A stretch of DNA of 64,000 nt from Rugalucina vietnamica (lineage: Eukaryota > Mollusca > Bivalvia > Lucinida > Lucinidae). Position 1 is the stretch's first letter, and the number at the start of each line of letters is the position of its first letter. Shown here one piece after another: positions 1 to 10,629 of this stretch. The notes beneath the pieces were generated by a model, which had not been told where the DNA came from, ran no database searches, and saw nothing but the letters and a program-made list of their open reading frames with translations. A program made the position numbers and the translations under genes. The DNA is taken from contig OZ024876.1 of the NCBI GenBank assembly GCA_964017185.1, positions 12,339,726-12,403,725 on the forward strand. Reading direction: 5' to 3'.

Positions 1-185
1 TCAAAGTGGACATATTTTCAATGAAAATTTATATTGTTGTTACAGACCATGTCAATAACGTTACGAATTCTCACAAAATTGTGCACACGCGTAGTCATAA
101 AACTTTTTATTACACGATGTTATCCACTGGAAAACAGTGACGTCATATGAAAAATACACATGATACACAATATAAACAGGTGTGA
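1..185 (+). repeat. Family G repeat, copy 1
   Basis: This region matches 2957-3185: AAGTGGACATATT, TACAGAC-AT-GTCAAT, CTTTTTATTACA and TATCCACTGGAAA recur in the same order. It contains TGACGTCATATGA, a CRE-like octamer. Borders were not resolved. Confidence 0.6.
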
Positions 186-485
186 AATCCATGTACAAGC
201 AGGGTGATCCAATGAGTAATGCGAACTCATCTCTTACTTCGTTTTTCTCTTGACATGGCTCAAATACCTTCTTTTTTTTTTTTTGCTATAGTGCAAGCCC
301 TCTACATCCTATAATGTTATATTTGTTTTAAGCATTAGGCATTCTGCCCATATTTTATCTTGTTGGTCAAGCCCAAAGAGTGTTCTCTCATAACACATTT
401 CATTACAAAATCCCACGAAAGACGAAAACAGACTTTTAAATGTATTTGATGATGACAAAAAAACCCCACAAAAACTGTGACTTAC

Positions 486-622
486 TTTACAGACTTTAGC
501 AACTCTGGAGAAGATTTTGGTTTTACTCTCCGTGTATTCCTCGGCAATCTCTCGGAAGAAGAAAAACACCTGACCCCCTTTATCTGTATCATTAACATCA
601 AAGGAGCCAACAAACTGTGGAG
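486..622 (-). CDS. Semaphorin-like, coding exon 8 (last in window)
   Basis: The exon encodes residues 230-274 after completing codon 229, with acceptor TTGTTTCAG and donor AAA|GTAAGT. FVGSFDVNDT, FFFFREIAEEY and SRVAKVCK are the clearest semaphorin signature in the window; plexins and MET lack the FFFRE block. The residues that read INCGK in many family members are TESKTK here. The gene continues to the left of base 486 and was not seen. Confidence 0.94.
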
Positions 623-663
623 CTGAAACAATATAAAATTAATACTGTCAACCAATTGAATTC

Positions 664-881
664 TTATAAGCCTGGCGGCATTTTTATGGGACATAGGCAA
701 ACGGTATAGCCCCAGATGTGACTCCACAGAATGTGGCTTCCCATCTGGGGCTATTCTGTTTGCTTAATGGAATTTCATCAAGTGGAATAAATGATAAAAT
801 CACACCTGAAGCCCCTAAATATTAAGATGGACTCACCCAAATGATAATGATGGGTGAATCTATTCATCATTAGTGGGTTAA
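664..881. mobile_element. Family D foldback (TTAA type), copy 1
   Basis: AAGCCTGGCGGCATTTTTAT begins the left arm and AGTGGGTTAA ends the right. The central palindrome is TAGCCCCAGATG...CATCTGGGGCTA. It lies about 40 bp upstream of the exon 8 acceptor and abuts the next family A copy. Confidence 0.7.
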
Positions 882-884
882 TTT

Positions 885-1118
885 GAGCCACCTCATGGGA
901 AAACCAACAATCTGCATATGCGAAAACAAAGACGCAGATCAGCTTCGCGGTAACCGCGAAGCTGATCAGCGCCTTTGTTTTCGCTACTCGGATAGTACAT
1001 TTCCTCTTCTACTTAAATCTGAAATTTCAAGCTTCTAGCCCTTTTCTGTGCTTGTACAGACCGGTTTGTGTCAGACCTGTTCGGAAACCACATTGTTGGT
1101 TTTCCCACGAGGCGGCTC
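885..1118 (+). mobile_element. Family A MITE, forward, intact
   Basis: GAGCCACCTCATGGG and GAGGCGGCTC ends, ATTT on both sides as target duplication (881-884, 1119-1122), and a central stem of the CGCGG class. Confidence 0.85.
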
Positions 1119-1207
1119 ATTTGTGAATGATGTCTTCTTGCATTTTACACAAGAAGAATTCAGGAAAATAAATCGCTATTAAATGTCCATTTCGACAAAC
1201 TGCATAA

Positions 1208-1477
1208 GAGACGTGACACAAGAAAACCAGTCTTCAGGGTTTCCGACTAGGCCCCACACAAACTGGTCTGTACAGTCACAGAAAAAACCTAGAAGCTTGA
1301 GATTTTGGGTATAAGAGGTATTGTACTATCCGTGTGGTTTTCTAGAAGCTTGAAATTTTGGGTATAAGAGGTATTGTACTATCCGTGTGGTGAAACTACA
1401 CAGTACAGTAACTACCCAGCTGATCTGTGCCTTTATTTTTGCATATGCAAAAATCCCGTTTTCTTAGGACACAACTC
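1208..1477 (-). mobile_element. Family A MITE, reverse, degenerate with internal duplication
   Basis: Reverse-oriented copy with eroded ends. A ~50-bp piece (AGAAGCTTGAAATTTTGGGT to CCGTGTGGT) is present twice in tandem at 1290-1391. Confidence 0.75.
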
Positions 1478-1520
1478 ATATATATACCGTTACACATAAC
1501 ATAAGCATGAAGCACTATAT

Positions 1521-1755
1521 GAGCCATCACATGGGAAAACAAGCATTCTGCACAGGCGAAAACAAAGGCGCACATCAGCTACGCAGTAACTGCGAAGCTG
1601 ATCAGCGCCTTTGTTTTCGCTACTCGGATAGCCCAATTCCTCTTCTACTTAATTTCCGAAATTTCAAGCTTGTAGCTCTTTTCTGTGCTTGTACAGGTCG
1701 GTTAGTGTCGAACATGTTCTGGAACCACATTGTTGGTTTTCCCACGAGGCAGCTC
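1521..1755 (+). mobile_element. Family A MITE, forward
   Basis: Complete copy with a CGCAG-class stem. Its right end is 28 bp from the exon 7 donor. Confidence 0.82.
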
Positions 1756-1783
1756 ATATGACAATAGCTTCTCATTATCTTAC

Positions 1784-1933
1784 CATGAAGCCACGTCACA
1801 TCTCCCTTTGCCGATACAAGGTCCGGGTATATAGAGATGTTGAACGATGGTCTGAACAGGACTGGCCGCTGCTTTATAAAGTCACCATAGAGACCAAAAT
1901 AGTGGGCTGGCTTGTCCCCCAGGTTACCACTCT
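1784..1933 (-). CDS. Semaphorin-like, coding exon 7
   Basis: The exon encodes the end of codon 179, residues 180-228 and one base, with acceptor CATTGTAG and donor CATG|GTAAGA. Residues include YFGLYGDF, RPVLFRPSFNIS and KGDVTWLH, aligning with the region that in semaphorins leads into KWL-x-x-P-x-FVGSFD. The acceptor tract is itself a degenerate minisatellite unit. A family A copy begins 28 bp past the donor. Confidence 0.87.
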
Positions 1934-1939
1934 CTACAA

Positions 1940-2560
1940 TGTCAAAAGGTCAATATTTACTGCCATCTACTTACGAAAATGCATGGAAGTGACATTATCT
2001 AGGGGATGAAAGGGACAATATTTACTGACATCTTATTTCTATACTTATGGACAATAAAGGGACAATATTTTCTGACATCTTCTTTCTATACTTACAGACA
2101 TGTATGGAAGTGACATAATCTAGGGGATCAAAGGGACAATATTTACTAACATCTTCTTTCTATACTTATGGTCATGTATAAAAGTGACAATCTAGGTGAT
2201 CAAAGGGACAATATTTACTATCAAAAATTCTTCTTTCTATACTTATGGACATGTATGGAAGTGACATTATCTAGGGGATCAAAGGGACAATATTTACTAA
2301 CATCTTCTTTCTATACTTATGGACAATATTTACCTTCACCTTATTTCTATACTTATGGACATGTATGGAAGTGACATTATCTAGGTGATCAAAGAGACAA
2401 TATTTACTATCATCTTCTTTCTATACTTAGGGACATGTATGAGTGACATTATCTAGGGGATCAAAGGGATAATAATTACTATCTTATTTCTATACTTACG
2501 GACATGTATGGAAGTGACATTATCTAGGGGATCAAAGGGACAATATTTACTGCCATCTTC
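1940..2560 (-). repeat. ~75-bp minisatellite made of the exon 6 end plus its splice donor
   Basis: On the minus strand each unit runs AGTAAATATTGTCCCTTTGA, CTAGATAATGTCACTTCC, ATACATGTCC, then a donor-like (G/A)TAAGTATAGAA(A)GAAGAT. About seven cores are visible (near 1989, 2112, 2184, 2262, 2372, 2442 and 2513), plus partial units. Only the units at ~2090 and 2499 keep GTAAGT; most read ATAAGT, and that at ~2430 reads CTAAGT. The array fills essentially all of intron 6. Confidence 0.88.
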
Positions 2561-2590
2561 TTTGGGCTCGCTTTCATTCCATGCATTTTC
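2500..2590 (-). CDS. Semaphorin-like, coding exon 6 (its 3' end is tandemly copied in the next intron)
   Basis: The exon encodes residues 149-178 plus one base, with acceptor CTTTCAG|GAA and donor GTCC|GTAAGT. It carries SKYCPFDPLDNVTS, the semaphorin CP(Y/F)DP motif followed by N-x-T. The 3' part (about 60 bp) and the donor are repeated several times across the following intron, so this exon is the last unit of a minisatellite. Its acceptor and first 30 bp are outside the array and unique. Confidence 0.87.
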
Positions 2591-2722
2591 CTGAAAGAAA
2601 AATAACAAAGTCTCTTTGAAACTGAAATACAACTGTCTGTTTCTCCTGTGAAGTTTTAACTTAACAGTCAATGCTTTAGTCAAATGATAGTTTGTTACTG
2701 CTTTCATTTAGTATCATATATT

Positions 2723-2897
2723 GGAGCCGCATTGGAAGAAACCCGGTTTCCAGGGTTTCCGACATGGTCCAACACAAACCGGCCTATGCAGCTCTAGAAG
2801 ATCGCTACAAGCTTGAATTTTTTGATTTAGGAAGAAGAGGAACTGTACTATCCGTGTAGCAAAAACAAAAGCAATGATCAGCTGTGCAGTTACATTT
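2723..2897 (-). mobile_element. Family A MITE, reverse, 3' half missing
   Basis: Begins GAGCCGCATTGGAAG and runs through CTTGAATTTTTTGATTTAGG to the start of the central stem (CAGCTGTGCAGTTAC), where similarity stops. Confidence 0.72.
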
Positions 2898-2956
2898 CAT
2901 ATGAAATGACCACGAATGTAAAGTTCGTTTTATCCTAAGACTTTAAAAACAGATTT

Positions 2957-3185
2957 TATCGCCTTCCAAGTGGACATATTCTCAAAGACAATTTACAATG
3001 TTATTACAGACATTGTCAATGATATTAATAGAAGTGGCAGAAGTGTTTATACACTGGCATAACACTTTTTATTACATGACGTTATCCACTGGAAATCAGC
3101 GACGTCATATGATTAATGGTATTTAATGTTGTCTTTTTTGCTAAAAGGGTAATTTAATAAAGTGGTTATATATACAGGTGACCAT
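2957..3185 (+). repeat. Family G repeat, copy 2
   Basis: Diverged direct copy of 1-185, again with GACGTCATATGA after TATCCACTGGAAA. The two copies flank the exon 6-8 region. Confidence 0.6.
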
Positions 3186-3213
3186 GACAACAGACCAGTG
3201 GTGATAAGACATG

Positions 3214-3464
3214 CAAGCGGGCCAGTGAAAGGCCTAAGGCAGGCCAGTGAAAGGCCTAAGGCAGACCTGTGAAAGGCCTTAGGCTGACCTTTGAAAGGCC
3301 TAAGGCAGGCCAGTGAAAGGCCTAAGGCAGACCTGTGAAAGGCCTTAGGCAGGCCTGTGAAAGGCCTTAGACAGGCCAATGAAAGGCCTAAGGCAGGCCT
3401 GTGAAAGGCCTAAGGCAGGCCAGTGTAAGGCCTACAGCAGGCATGTGAAAGGCCTACAGCATGC
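3214..3464. repeat. 20-bp minisatellite, about 12 copies
   Basis: Units of the type CAGGCCAGTGAAAGGCCTAA, each with the palindrome AGGCCT. Variants alternate CAGTGAAAGG and CTGTGAAAGG. The 20-bp period shifts frame, so the minus-strand frame here is a shadow. Confidence 0.85.
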
Positions 3465-3604
3465 ATTGGCTACATCACTGTGAGACAGAAATGGTCTCTG
3501 TCCCAAGGGGATTTTGTATCATGTTGTTGGTAGCACTTCTCATAATGGTTTGTAGACTTCAACAGTCTGTCTTTTCTTGTGTAACCTACAGTCTGTCAGC
3601 AATT

Positions 3605-4779
3605 GAGCCACCTCCTGGGAAAACAGCAGAGTGGTTTCCGACCAGGTCCAACACAAACCGACCTGTACAGTCACAGAAAAGAGCTAGAAGCTTGAAAGTT
3701 TGGATTTAAGGATGTTCGCTGCTAACATTTGACATTTTGGAACTTCCGGTTTTCCTTTTGTTGAATATCTCGTAAACGGTTGCAGATATTTTCCCAATAT
3801 TTTATATTTGGATACATAATGATGATATGCATTGAACGAGCCATGAAAATTGTCAATCTAAGAAACTTCATTTTTTCACCCCATTTTCTGCAACTTTTCA
3901 GAAAAATTTAGTTGTCAGTGAAATTTAGGGGGTAGGGTAGATTTAACTTGAATATTACACATTTTCAAATTAATTGCACTATTTCTTTGTTTATTTTAGC
4001 TGCAGTATATGTGTACATGGTCTTCTAAGTCAGTCTTTGTGTCTTTGGTGTGCTGGTTTTAACATTTTAGGTGGTTTTATGAAATGGGCTTAAAAAACAA
4101 AACAGCTGAAACAAGGCTGAAAATGGTGATTTTCAAGTTGTTGGTTCTCTCTTATATGCACACTACCCTATATATTTCTTTCTTTTATTCGAACAATATT
4201 ACAAAGTTCTATGTTGTGTGAAAATACAAGAAAAAGTTTGAATAAACAAATATGGGTTTGGCACATTTCAAAATATTGATTTTTTCCGACTTTTCAAGTA
4301 TGGGGGTAGGGTTTGAAAAAAACTCGTAAATTTTTGTCACCCACTTCCAGTTGCAAATTTTTCTATGCACTCGGTCCAAAATAGTCTGCGTTACGTAAAT
4401 ATTATGACTTTTGACAGCATTCTAGGTGTATTTTTGTTCAAGACAGGTTTGTTTCAAAGAATTAAAAAATAAATTAATTTTACTAAATTTAAAACATGAT
4501 GCTCAGAGGTCTCTTTCAGAGGCCTGTAGCTTGAAAAAATGCACACTACCCTATATTTATTTTGCTTTCAAATGTCTTATGTTGTATTATGGAATCAAAA
4601 AAGAGTGGTTAGAAAAAAAGTTTGAATACTTTTTCATTGGCAGCGAACATCCTTAAGTAGAAGAGGAACTGTACTGAGTAGCGAAAACAAAGGTTCAAAA
4701 TTTCTGCGAAGCTGATCTGCGCCTTTGTTTTCACCTAAGCAGATTGTTGGTTTTCCCATGGGGCGGCTCAATTGTGTGA
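3605..4779 (-). mobile_element. Family A MITE, reverse, split by a nested element
   Basis: AATT duplications at 3601-3604 and 4780-4783 bracket GAGCCACCTCCTGGG and GGGCGGCTC. The two halves rejoin at GGATTTAA/GTAGAAGAGG once 3710-4652 plus one TTAA is removed. Confidence 0.87.
3710..4652. mobile_element. TTAA-flanked TIR element (piggyBac-like signature), non-coding
   Basis: A 13-bp perfect TIR GGATGTTCGCTGC/GCAGCGAACATCC is flanked by TTAA at 3706-3709 and 4653-4656. TTAA duplication is typical of piggyBac (and Kolobok) elements. The 943-bp interior has two related blocks, each with GCACACTACCCTATAT and GGGGGTAGGGT nearby. No transposase-like frame is seen, so it is non-autonomous. Confidence 0.8.
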
Positions 4780-4946
4780 ATATCATTTTTGAAAAGAAGA
4801 CTTATAAACATGTTTACAGACAAAGAGTTTAGAACATGGGATGCTTATGAGAGTAAATAACGAGACATCAGTTCTGTTTTACAGTGTTTATAGAGCATAA
4901 TTGGACAAATTGGACATACAAGATATAGAAGTAACTGATGATAAAT

Positions 4947-5180
4947 GAGCCGCGACACGAGAAAATTGGTCTTCAGGATTTCGGACCAGGTCTGACACAA
5001 ATGGCCTGTACAGTCTCAGCAGAAAGCTAGACACTTGAAATTTTGTATTTGTGAAGTAGAGGGATTGCACTATCTGAGTAGTGAAAACAAAGGCGCTGAT
5101 CAGCTGTGCAATTACTACAAAGCTAATCTGCACCTTTATTTTCGCATATGCAAAATGTATGTTTTCTCATGACATGGCTC
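4947..5180 (-). mobile_element. Family A MITE, reverse
   Basis: GAGCCGCGACACGAG to GACATGGCTC. The stem has decayed (CAGCTGTGCAATTACTACAA). Confidence 0.78.
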
Positions 5181-5426
5181 ATTCCTCTATTTTGTGTTCG
5201 AGAAAGACTGCTTCAAAAACTGAGACAAATTTCTCCAGGTAAGACTCAAGAGGACAGAATGAAATTGAATTTGCTATAAAGAGACATAGCTACATTGTTT
5301 TGAGCAGTCCAACTTACAATTCCCTTAACGACCGTCATGGTAAAACTCTGCCGTAAAATCAGATTTCAGTAAACAAGAATAACAAATGGTGCCAATAATA
5401 CTGTGATCATCTATATTTAAAAGAAC

Positions 5427-5698
5427 TGGGCCCAGTTGTTAAAAATTAACTACATCGTTAGTAAACGATTTGTCAAAATTTCAAACATGAATATTACAAA
5501 TACACTGCTTTTTTTTTTTTGTTGTTGATAAAATGTAAGAATCCTTTGCCATGCAAAGGATTCTCACATTTTATCAACCAAAAATAACAGTGTATTTGTT
5601 TACATAGTCGGCATTTACTTAGCGAGTTGAGGTCTTAATGACTAGTTGAGGTCTTAATGATGACGTTAAGCTAACAAAGTTTTGAACAACTGGCCCCT
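5427..5698. mobile_element. Family E foldback, copy 1
   Basis: TIRs of the type GGGCCCAGTTGTTAAAA/TTTTGAACAACTGGCCCC, with an inner stem AATCCTTTGCCATGCAAAGG. There is a matching copy at 38026. It contains a 20-bp direct repeat GTTGAGGTCTTAATGA. Confidence 0.75.
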
Positions 5699-5933
5699 GA
5701 TCAATTTGACTGTTAGTAAGTCTAGAATCTTTTTAGAACAGATGAGATCCTATCAATCAGTCAATCTTATAACAATGTTTCCGATTCACAAATATCTTTT
5801 AAAGATTCGATTCTGCTGCTTTACTAGATAGGCAAGCTGTTTTTGACCTTTTTCCGGAAACTTTTAAGTACAGATTTGGTACAACAGGAATCAAGTGAGT
5901 CTGTCTAAAAGTTAAGTTTGGGTTCTTACAAGT

Positions 5934-6158
5934 GAGCTGCATTATGAGAAAACCAACATTTTGCAAAAACAAAGACACAGATCAGCTTTCTAGTCACCAA
6001 GAAGCTGATTAGCGCCTTTGTTTTCGCTACATGGATAGTACAATTCTTCTACTTTCTATATACAAAATTCCCAGCTTCTAGCCATCTTCTGTGCTTGTAC
6101 AGCCTGGTTTGTGTCAGACCTGTTCAAACCACATTGGTTTTCTCATGCAGCGACACAA
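5934..6158 (+). mobile_element. Family A MITE, forward, degenerate
   Basis: GAGCTGCATTATGAG to TCTCATGCAGCGACAC. The stem is imperfect. Confidence 0.72.
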
Positions 6159-6565
6159 CTATCATTTAGGTAACTAACATAGCTCAGACAAGAGCATTCC
6201 ACAACGTAAAAATGTCTATTTTGCTACATGAAATCACTTTATATGTACATATAACATTCTGAAACTTAACAAAAAAAAACATGCATCACAAAGTTAAAGC
6301 TCTGCCACAAGTATGCAACTAGATAAAAGCATTGTGTTGAACTACAGCGTTTATGCAGCAGCTAAAAGAACTGACAAAATATCATTCAGTTTTATTTTTT
6401 AGATGTTCAAGATTGTGCAAACTAAGCATTTCCACAGTGGTGTTCTGTTGTTGCTGTTTTTTGTCACATGCCCATGCAAGTGACAGTGAATTTACCCATA
6501 GGAGCAGCACCATGGCATTTAGATTTTACCTTTGCCAGTTTTGAGCGGCATCTGAGAAGTTCTGA
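6159..6565. other. Intron 5 sequence without recognised features
   Basis: No repeat family seen elsewhere in the window and no exon-like signal. A short open frame at 6353-6544 has no support. Confidence 0.5.
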
Positions 6566-6766
6566 TTAACCCATATTTGACGAATGGATTTGTCCATCAT
6601 TATCATTTGGGCGAGTCAGTTGTCACTTTTAGGGGCTTCAGGTGTGATTTTGAATTTTTATTTCATTTTTTCAATGAAATTCTTCTATGCAAACAGAATA
6701 GCCCCAAATGGGATGCCGCGTTCTGCCTATGTCCCCTAAAAATGATCCCAGGCTTAAATGGGTTAA
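6566..6766. mobile_element. Family D foldback, copy 2
   Basis: TTAACCCAT at the left and ATGGGTTAA at the right are inverted, with TTAA at both ends. Core: CAGAATAGCCCCAAATGGGA. One arm has lost part of the central palindrome. Confidence 0.75.
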
Positions 6767-6949
6767 GGACAATGAATGCCCTTTTTATTTTATATTTAGC
6801 AGCGAAATCAATGCATATCAAATATGAATAAAGTCATATTTTCACTGATAATGATATGTAGAGTTTGGATTACTTCTGACGTTTCCAAACACATGGCATC
6901 ATTTAAAGTGCTTCACTTAGAAATCGAAATGCCTAGAGCTCCATTATTT

Positions 6950-7178
6950 GAGCCGCAACGCGAGAAATCTGGTCTTCGGGAGTTTCGACCAGGTCCGACA
7001 TAAATCGGCCTGTACAGTTACAGAAGCAGGCTAGAAGCTTGAAATTTTGGATTTAAGAAGAAGAGAAATTGTACTATCCGTGTAGCGAAAACAAAGGCGC
7101 TGATCAGCTTCACCGCGAAGCTGATCTGCATCTTTGTTTTCGCCTAGGCAAAAATCTGGTTTTCTCACGATGCGGCTC
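6950..7178 (-). mobile_element. Family A MITE, reverse
   Basis: ATTT target duplications, ends GAGCCGCAACGCGAG and CGATGCGGCTC, and a shortened stem CAGCTTCACCGCGAAGCTG. Confidence 0.83.
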
Positions 7179-7363
7179 ATTTATAAACACCGCCTGCCTC
7201 TTTGAAGGGAAAATGTCCATGTATTGTATAAAATAAAAAGAACATTTACTTTAATTCTGTAAATACCAAATATATTTCATCCTGTGTGTTGCAAACATTG
7301 AAATTTTTAACACACTAAATGAAATATACTTGGTATTCACCTAAAAAAATAAATATCCTCTAT

Positions 7364-7598
7364 GTGCCGCATCATGAGAAAACCAGATTTTGGCCTATGG
7401 GAAAATAAAGGCACAGGTCAGCTGTGCAGTAACTGCACAGCCTATCCACGCCTTTGTTTTCACCACACATATAGTACAATTCATCTTCTTCCTAAATTCA
7501 AAATTTCAATATTCCAACTATCTTCTGTGATTGTACAGGCTGGTTTGTATCAGACCTGGTCGGAAATCCCGAAGCCCAGTTTTCACAAGTCGCGGCCC
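7364..7598 (+). mobile_element. Family A MITE, forward
   Basis: Stem of the GTGCAG class (CAGCTGTGCAGTAACTGCAC). Right end CGCGGCCCC is mutated. Confidence 0.76.
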
Positions 7599-7725
7599 CT
7601 CTGTAGCTGATTAAAGACTGGTGCTGCACCTACAAAGAGTACAATAATGTATCCTTACAGTTGCTGGCCACTGGGGAAATAAAAATCATCACAGAGAATC
7701 AATTTTTCTGATATGCAAAAAAAAA

Positions 7726-7956
7726 CCTGGCCCCTTGGTTATAAAACTTTTTTCATGCTCAGCTCAGCTGAGACTAAAATTTAGCCTGCTCATAAATGTT
7801 AAAATGCCAACAATTGATGACATTTTAACATTTATAAGCAGGATAAATTACTAGTTTATGAGATTTGAACCTGGATTTTCCACTAACTTTGAGCAGTTGA
7901 AATTTCATGCTCAGCTGAGCTGAGCTTGAAAAAAGTTTTATATGCTCAAGGTCTGG
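7726..7956. mobile_element. Family F foldback, copy 1
   Basis: Arms GTTATAAAACTTTTTTC with GCTCAGCTCAGCTGAG, mirrored at the right end. The inner stem is AAATGTTAAAATG/CATTTTAACATTT. CTGG occurs at both borders. Confidence 0.75.
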
Positions 7957-8256
7957 TTGTCATATATTGCCCCTCAAGTTATCTCAAACCCTATGCAAAG
8001 CTATACATTGAAAAAGCATTAAAAACCCACTCACCACAAACAGAAAAAAATGGTAAAAATTAAAAACATAACAAATAATGCAATAAAATCCCTAAAAAGT
8101 CACATAACAAAACAAAAACTTATTTCAAAGCTTTTTTTTTTTTTACTGCATTCAATTCATGTTTTTTCTCCATGAAAACAGTATAGATGCTATCAATTGT
8201 GTACACATCACAGGATGACTACTGTCCTTACAAGGTTTCAGATATTGTCTTTATCA

Positions 8257-8534
8257 CATTACGAAAACACGACCATGCAATATACAGAGATTTTTAAAGT
8301 TGTGAAAAATGAAGATTTTCAGCAGAATTTTTTTTATATTTTTCTTATTTTTGCTCGAAACATAGATTGTGGGTACATGTTAGAACCGCCTTGGCGAGGC
8401 GCTTCTAACGATTACCACAATCTATGTTTTGGAGCAAAAATAAGAAAAATAGCTATACCCCTGCATACCCCAGTTTTAAAATTTCAAAGTGGGGTTTAAG
8501 GGGGTATTCATTGCACGGACATGTTTTCCTGATG
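8257..8534. mobile_element. Family C foldback, copy 1
   Basis: Outer ends ATTACGAAAACA... and GGACATGTTTTCCTGATG. The central inverted repeat ACATAGATTGTGGGTACA is paired with a slightly eroded right arm. Confidence 0.8.
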
Positions 8535-8692
8535 AAAAACATCCTTTTCTGCAACACCTTAAATATGTGATCATGCCACAAAAATCTTAAAAGTCAGTCC
8601 ACAAATAAAACTTTTTTTTGCCAAAAAACAACTTGGCCTTCATTGTGGAAATATAAGCAACAGCAGAAACAATTGAATTGATTATCAAAATT

Positions 8693-9005
8693 GACTTCAT
8701 TATTAACATTCAAAATTCAAACAAGCCGAAACACAAAATTGTCTAGTTTACATTCAAAAGCCAAAACACAAAATAATTGTATAGTTCACATTCAAACAAG
8801 CCAAAACACAAAATTGTAAACAGATAGTTTACATTCAAAATTCAAACAAGCCAAAGCATAAAATTGTATAGTTTACATTCAAAATTCAAACAAGCCAAAA
8901 CACAAAATAATTGTATAGTTTACATTCAAAATTCAAACAAGCCAAAACTCAAAATTGTATGTTTACATTCAAAATTCAAACAAGCCAAAACAAATTTAAT
9001 TAGTT
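8693..9005 (+). repeat. ~45-bp A-rich tandem repeat, about six copies
   Basis: Units TTACATTCAAAATTCAAACA followed by AGCCAAAACACAAAATTGTA. Unit length varies between about 40 and 55 bp. Confidence 0.8.
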
Positions 9006-9720
9006 TAAACAACTCTCCAAATTTGTTAAAAATTTATTACCTCCCCTTCTATATGCAGAAGGCATATTTCTATGTGCAAAAGGCATATTCAAGATTATTT
9101 TTGGTATTCCATTTCTATCAGTGAACCAATTTCCAAACTTTTTCTTGCACTTTTTTCAGACTTGAAATGCAAAGGATGACAGGGTCATACTTATCCTGGT
9201 GTTTCACATCAGGAAAACATGTCCCTGCAATGAATAAACTATTAAAACGGTAAAAGTAGGCAATGATCAGCAAAAGGTGCAATCAGAAAGAAATTCCTAC
9301 TCCAAAAAGCGTGGTAGGAAAAAATCAAGTTGACAATTTGGTACTTATACTTAGAGAAAATATCGTAAGCCAAGTATGCAGCTATTTCCCAATAGGCAGC
9401 CACTCAGTTGCCCTAACTTAACTAAAACTACGAAAACGTACATAAGGTTCAAACAGCACAAAAATTCGACTCCAAAACATAAAACAAATAGAACCACAAC
9501 AAAAGTTAATATAAAACTGCTGGGGGGCTTAAACCAGTTTTACAGGCAACTAACCTCAACCTCATCTTCCACAGAGGCTCACAACATTTGGTTAGTTGTT
9601 CGGTCCTTGTGGTGAATCTCTAACTAGTCAATAACTCATCATGGACAAACAAATAAATCATGATAACCACCATGATGAATAAAAACGAGGACTCACAGAT
9701 TCAGTAAGCTGCCCGATGAT
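9006..9720. other. Intron 5 sequence without recognised features
   Basis: A/T-rich, no second copy seen in this window, no splice-bounded open frame recognised. Confidence 0.45.
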
Positions 9721-10168
9721 ACCCAACTTTTATATAGCAAAACTGGGGTATGTAGGGGTATACCTACTGTAGATCTGGAAATATTCCTGAGAACTTAATT
9801 TTCGCTAACATTCGCGAATTGGTTGCCTCGCGAATTCAAAGTTCTCGCTAATAGAGTCACTATAAACTTTATAGAATACATGGACACTAACTCGCGAATT
9901 CAAGAACTCGCTAATATTTCGGAAATAGAAAATTCGCGAAATAAAAGTCTAGCGAAAATTTCCGAATTTACAGTATTTTTCTTACTTTTGCTCCAAAACA
10001 TAGATTGTGGGTACTCCTTAGTCCCGCCTCGCTGAAGCAGTTCTAACATGTACCCACAATCTATGTTTTTAGCAAAAATAAGAAAATTATCAATTTTCAT
10101 AAGAAAATTTTCAATTTTACAACTTAAAAAAATCTATTTATTACATGGGAATGATTTCTTAATGCAGA
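9721..10168. mobile_element. Family C foldback, copy 2, carrying a nested MITE
   Basis: Left arm TTTATATAGCAAAACTGGGG and GGGGTATACC are separated from TTTTTCTTACTTTTGCTCC by the inserted 9767-9973. The central stem is ACATAGATTGTGGGTAC and its mirror. Confidence 0.8.
9767..9973. mobile_element. TA-flanked MITE (mariner-like signature)
   Basis: CTGTAGATCTGGAAAT and ATTTCCGAATTTACAG are inverted, with TA on each side (9765-9766, 9974-9975). This is the signature of Tc1/mariner-type MITEs. The interior repeats TTCGCGAATT and CTCGCTAAT. Confidence 0.78.
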
Positions 10169-10629
10169 AAATGATGATTTTGAAAAAGGCAATTTCTGAC
10201 AGCTGGTGAAAAGGACAGTAAACTGGTCTTTGCCATGGATAACATGGGACATTGCTTAATCTTAATTATGTCATTGATAATTTTTTATATTACTAGTCTT
10301 TGTTTGTTTGAATTGATGCTTTAAAACCAAGTGAACAGCTTTAGTCATTCAGTGACGTTTCTTCCATTTTGTGGGACTTTTACCCAAAATTTGGATGCCA
10401 TGACATCCAATATAAACACCCAAGTAAACAGCTAAGGCTTATATGTCTTGATGGTTTCAATAAACAACTTTTCCTGGCAGGCTCAGACCATATAGGCAAT
10501 TATCTAGTAATCAGGTGGTCCGTTAGTAGTTTATAAGTTTTGCTTGGAAGGCGCAAGTAGCCCATCTATTTTTTCACAGCCAAAGTAGGAAGGAGCCCAT
10601 ATCTCCCACCCTAGTCTACCCATACTTAC
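10169..10629. other. Intron 5 sequence without recognised features
   Basis: No repeat shared with the rest of the window was noticed up to the exon 5 donor. Confidence 0.45.

Noticed and set aside
2453-2707. 84-codon frame around exon 6 as a single-exon gene
   Set aside because: Only the 91 bp between its acceptor and donor fit the semaphorin; the rest is intron and repeat.
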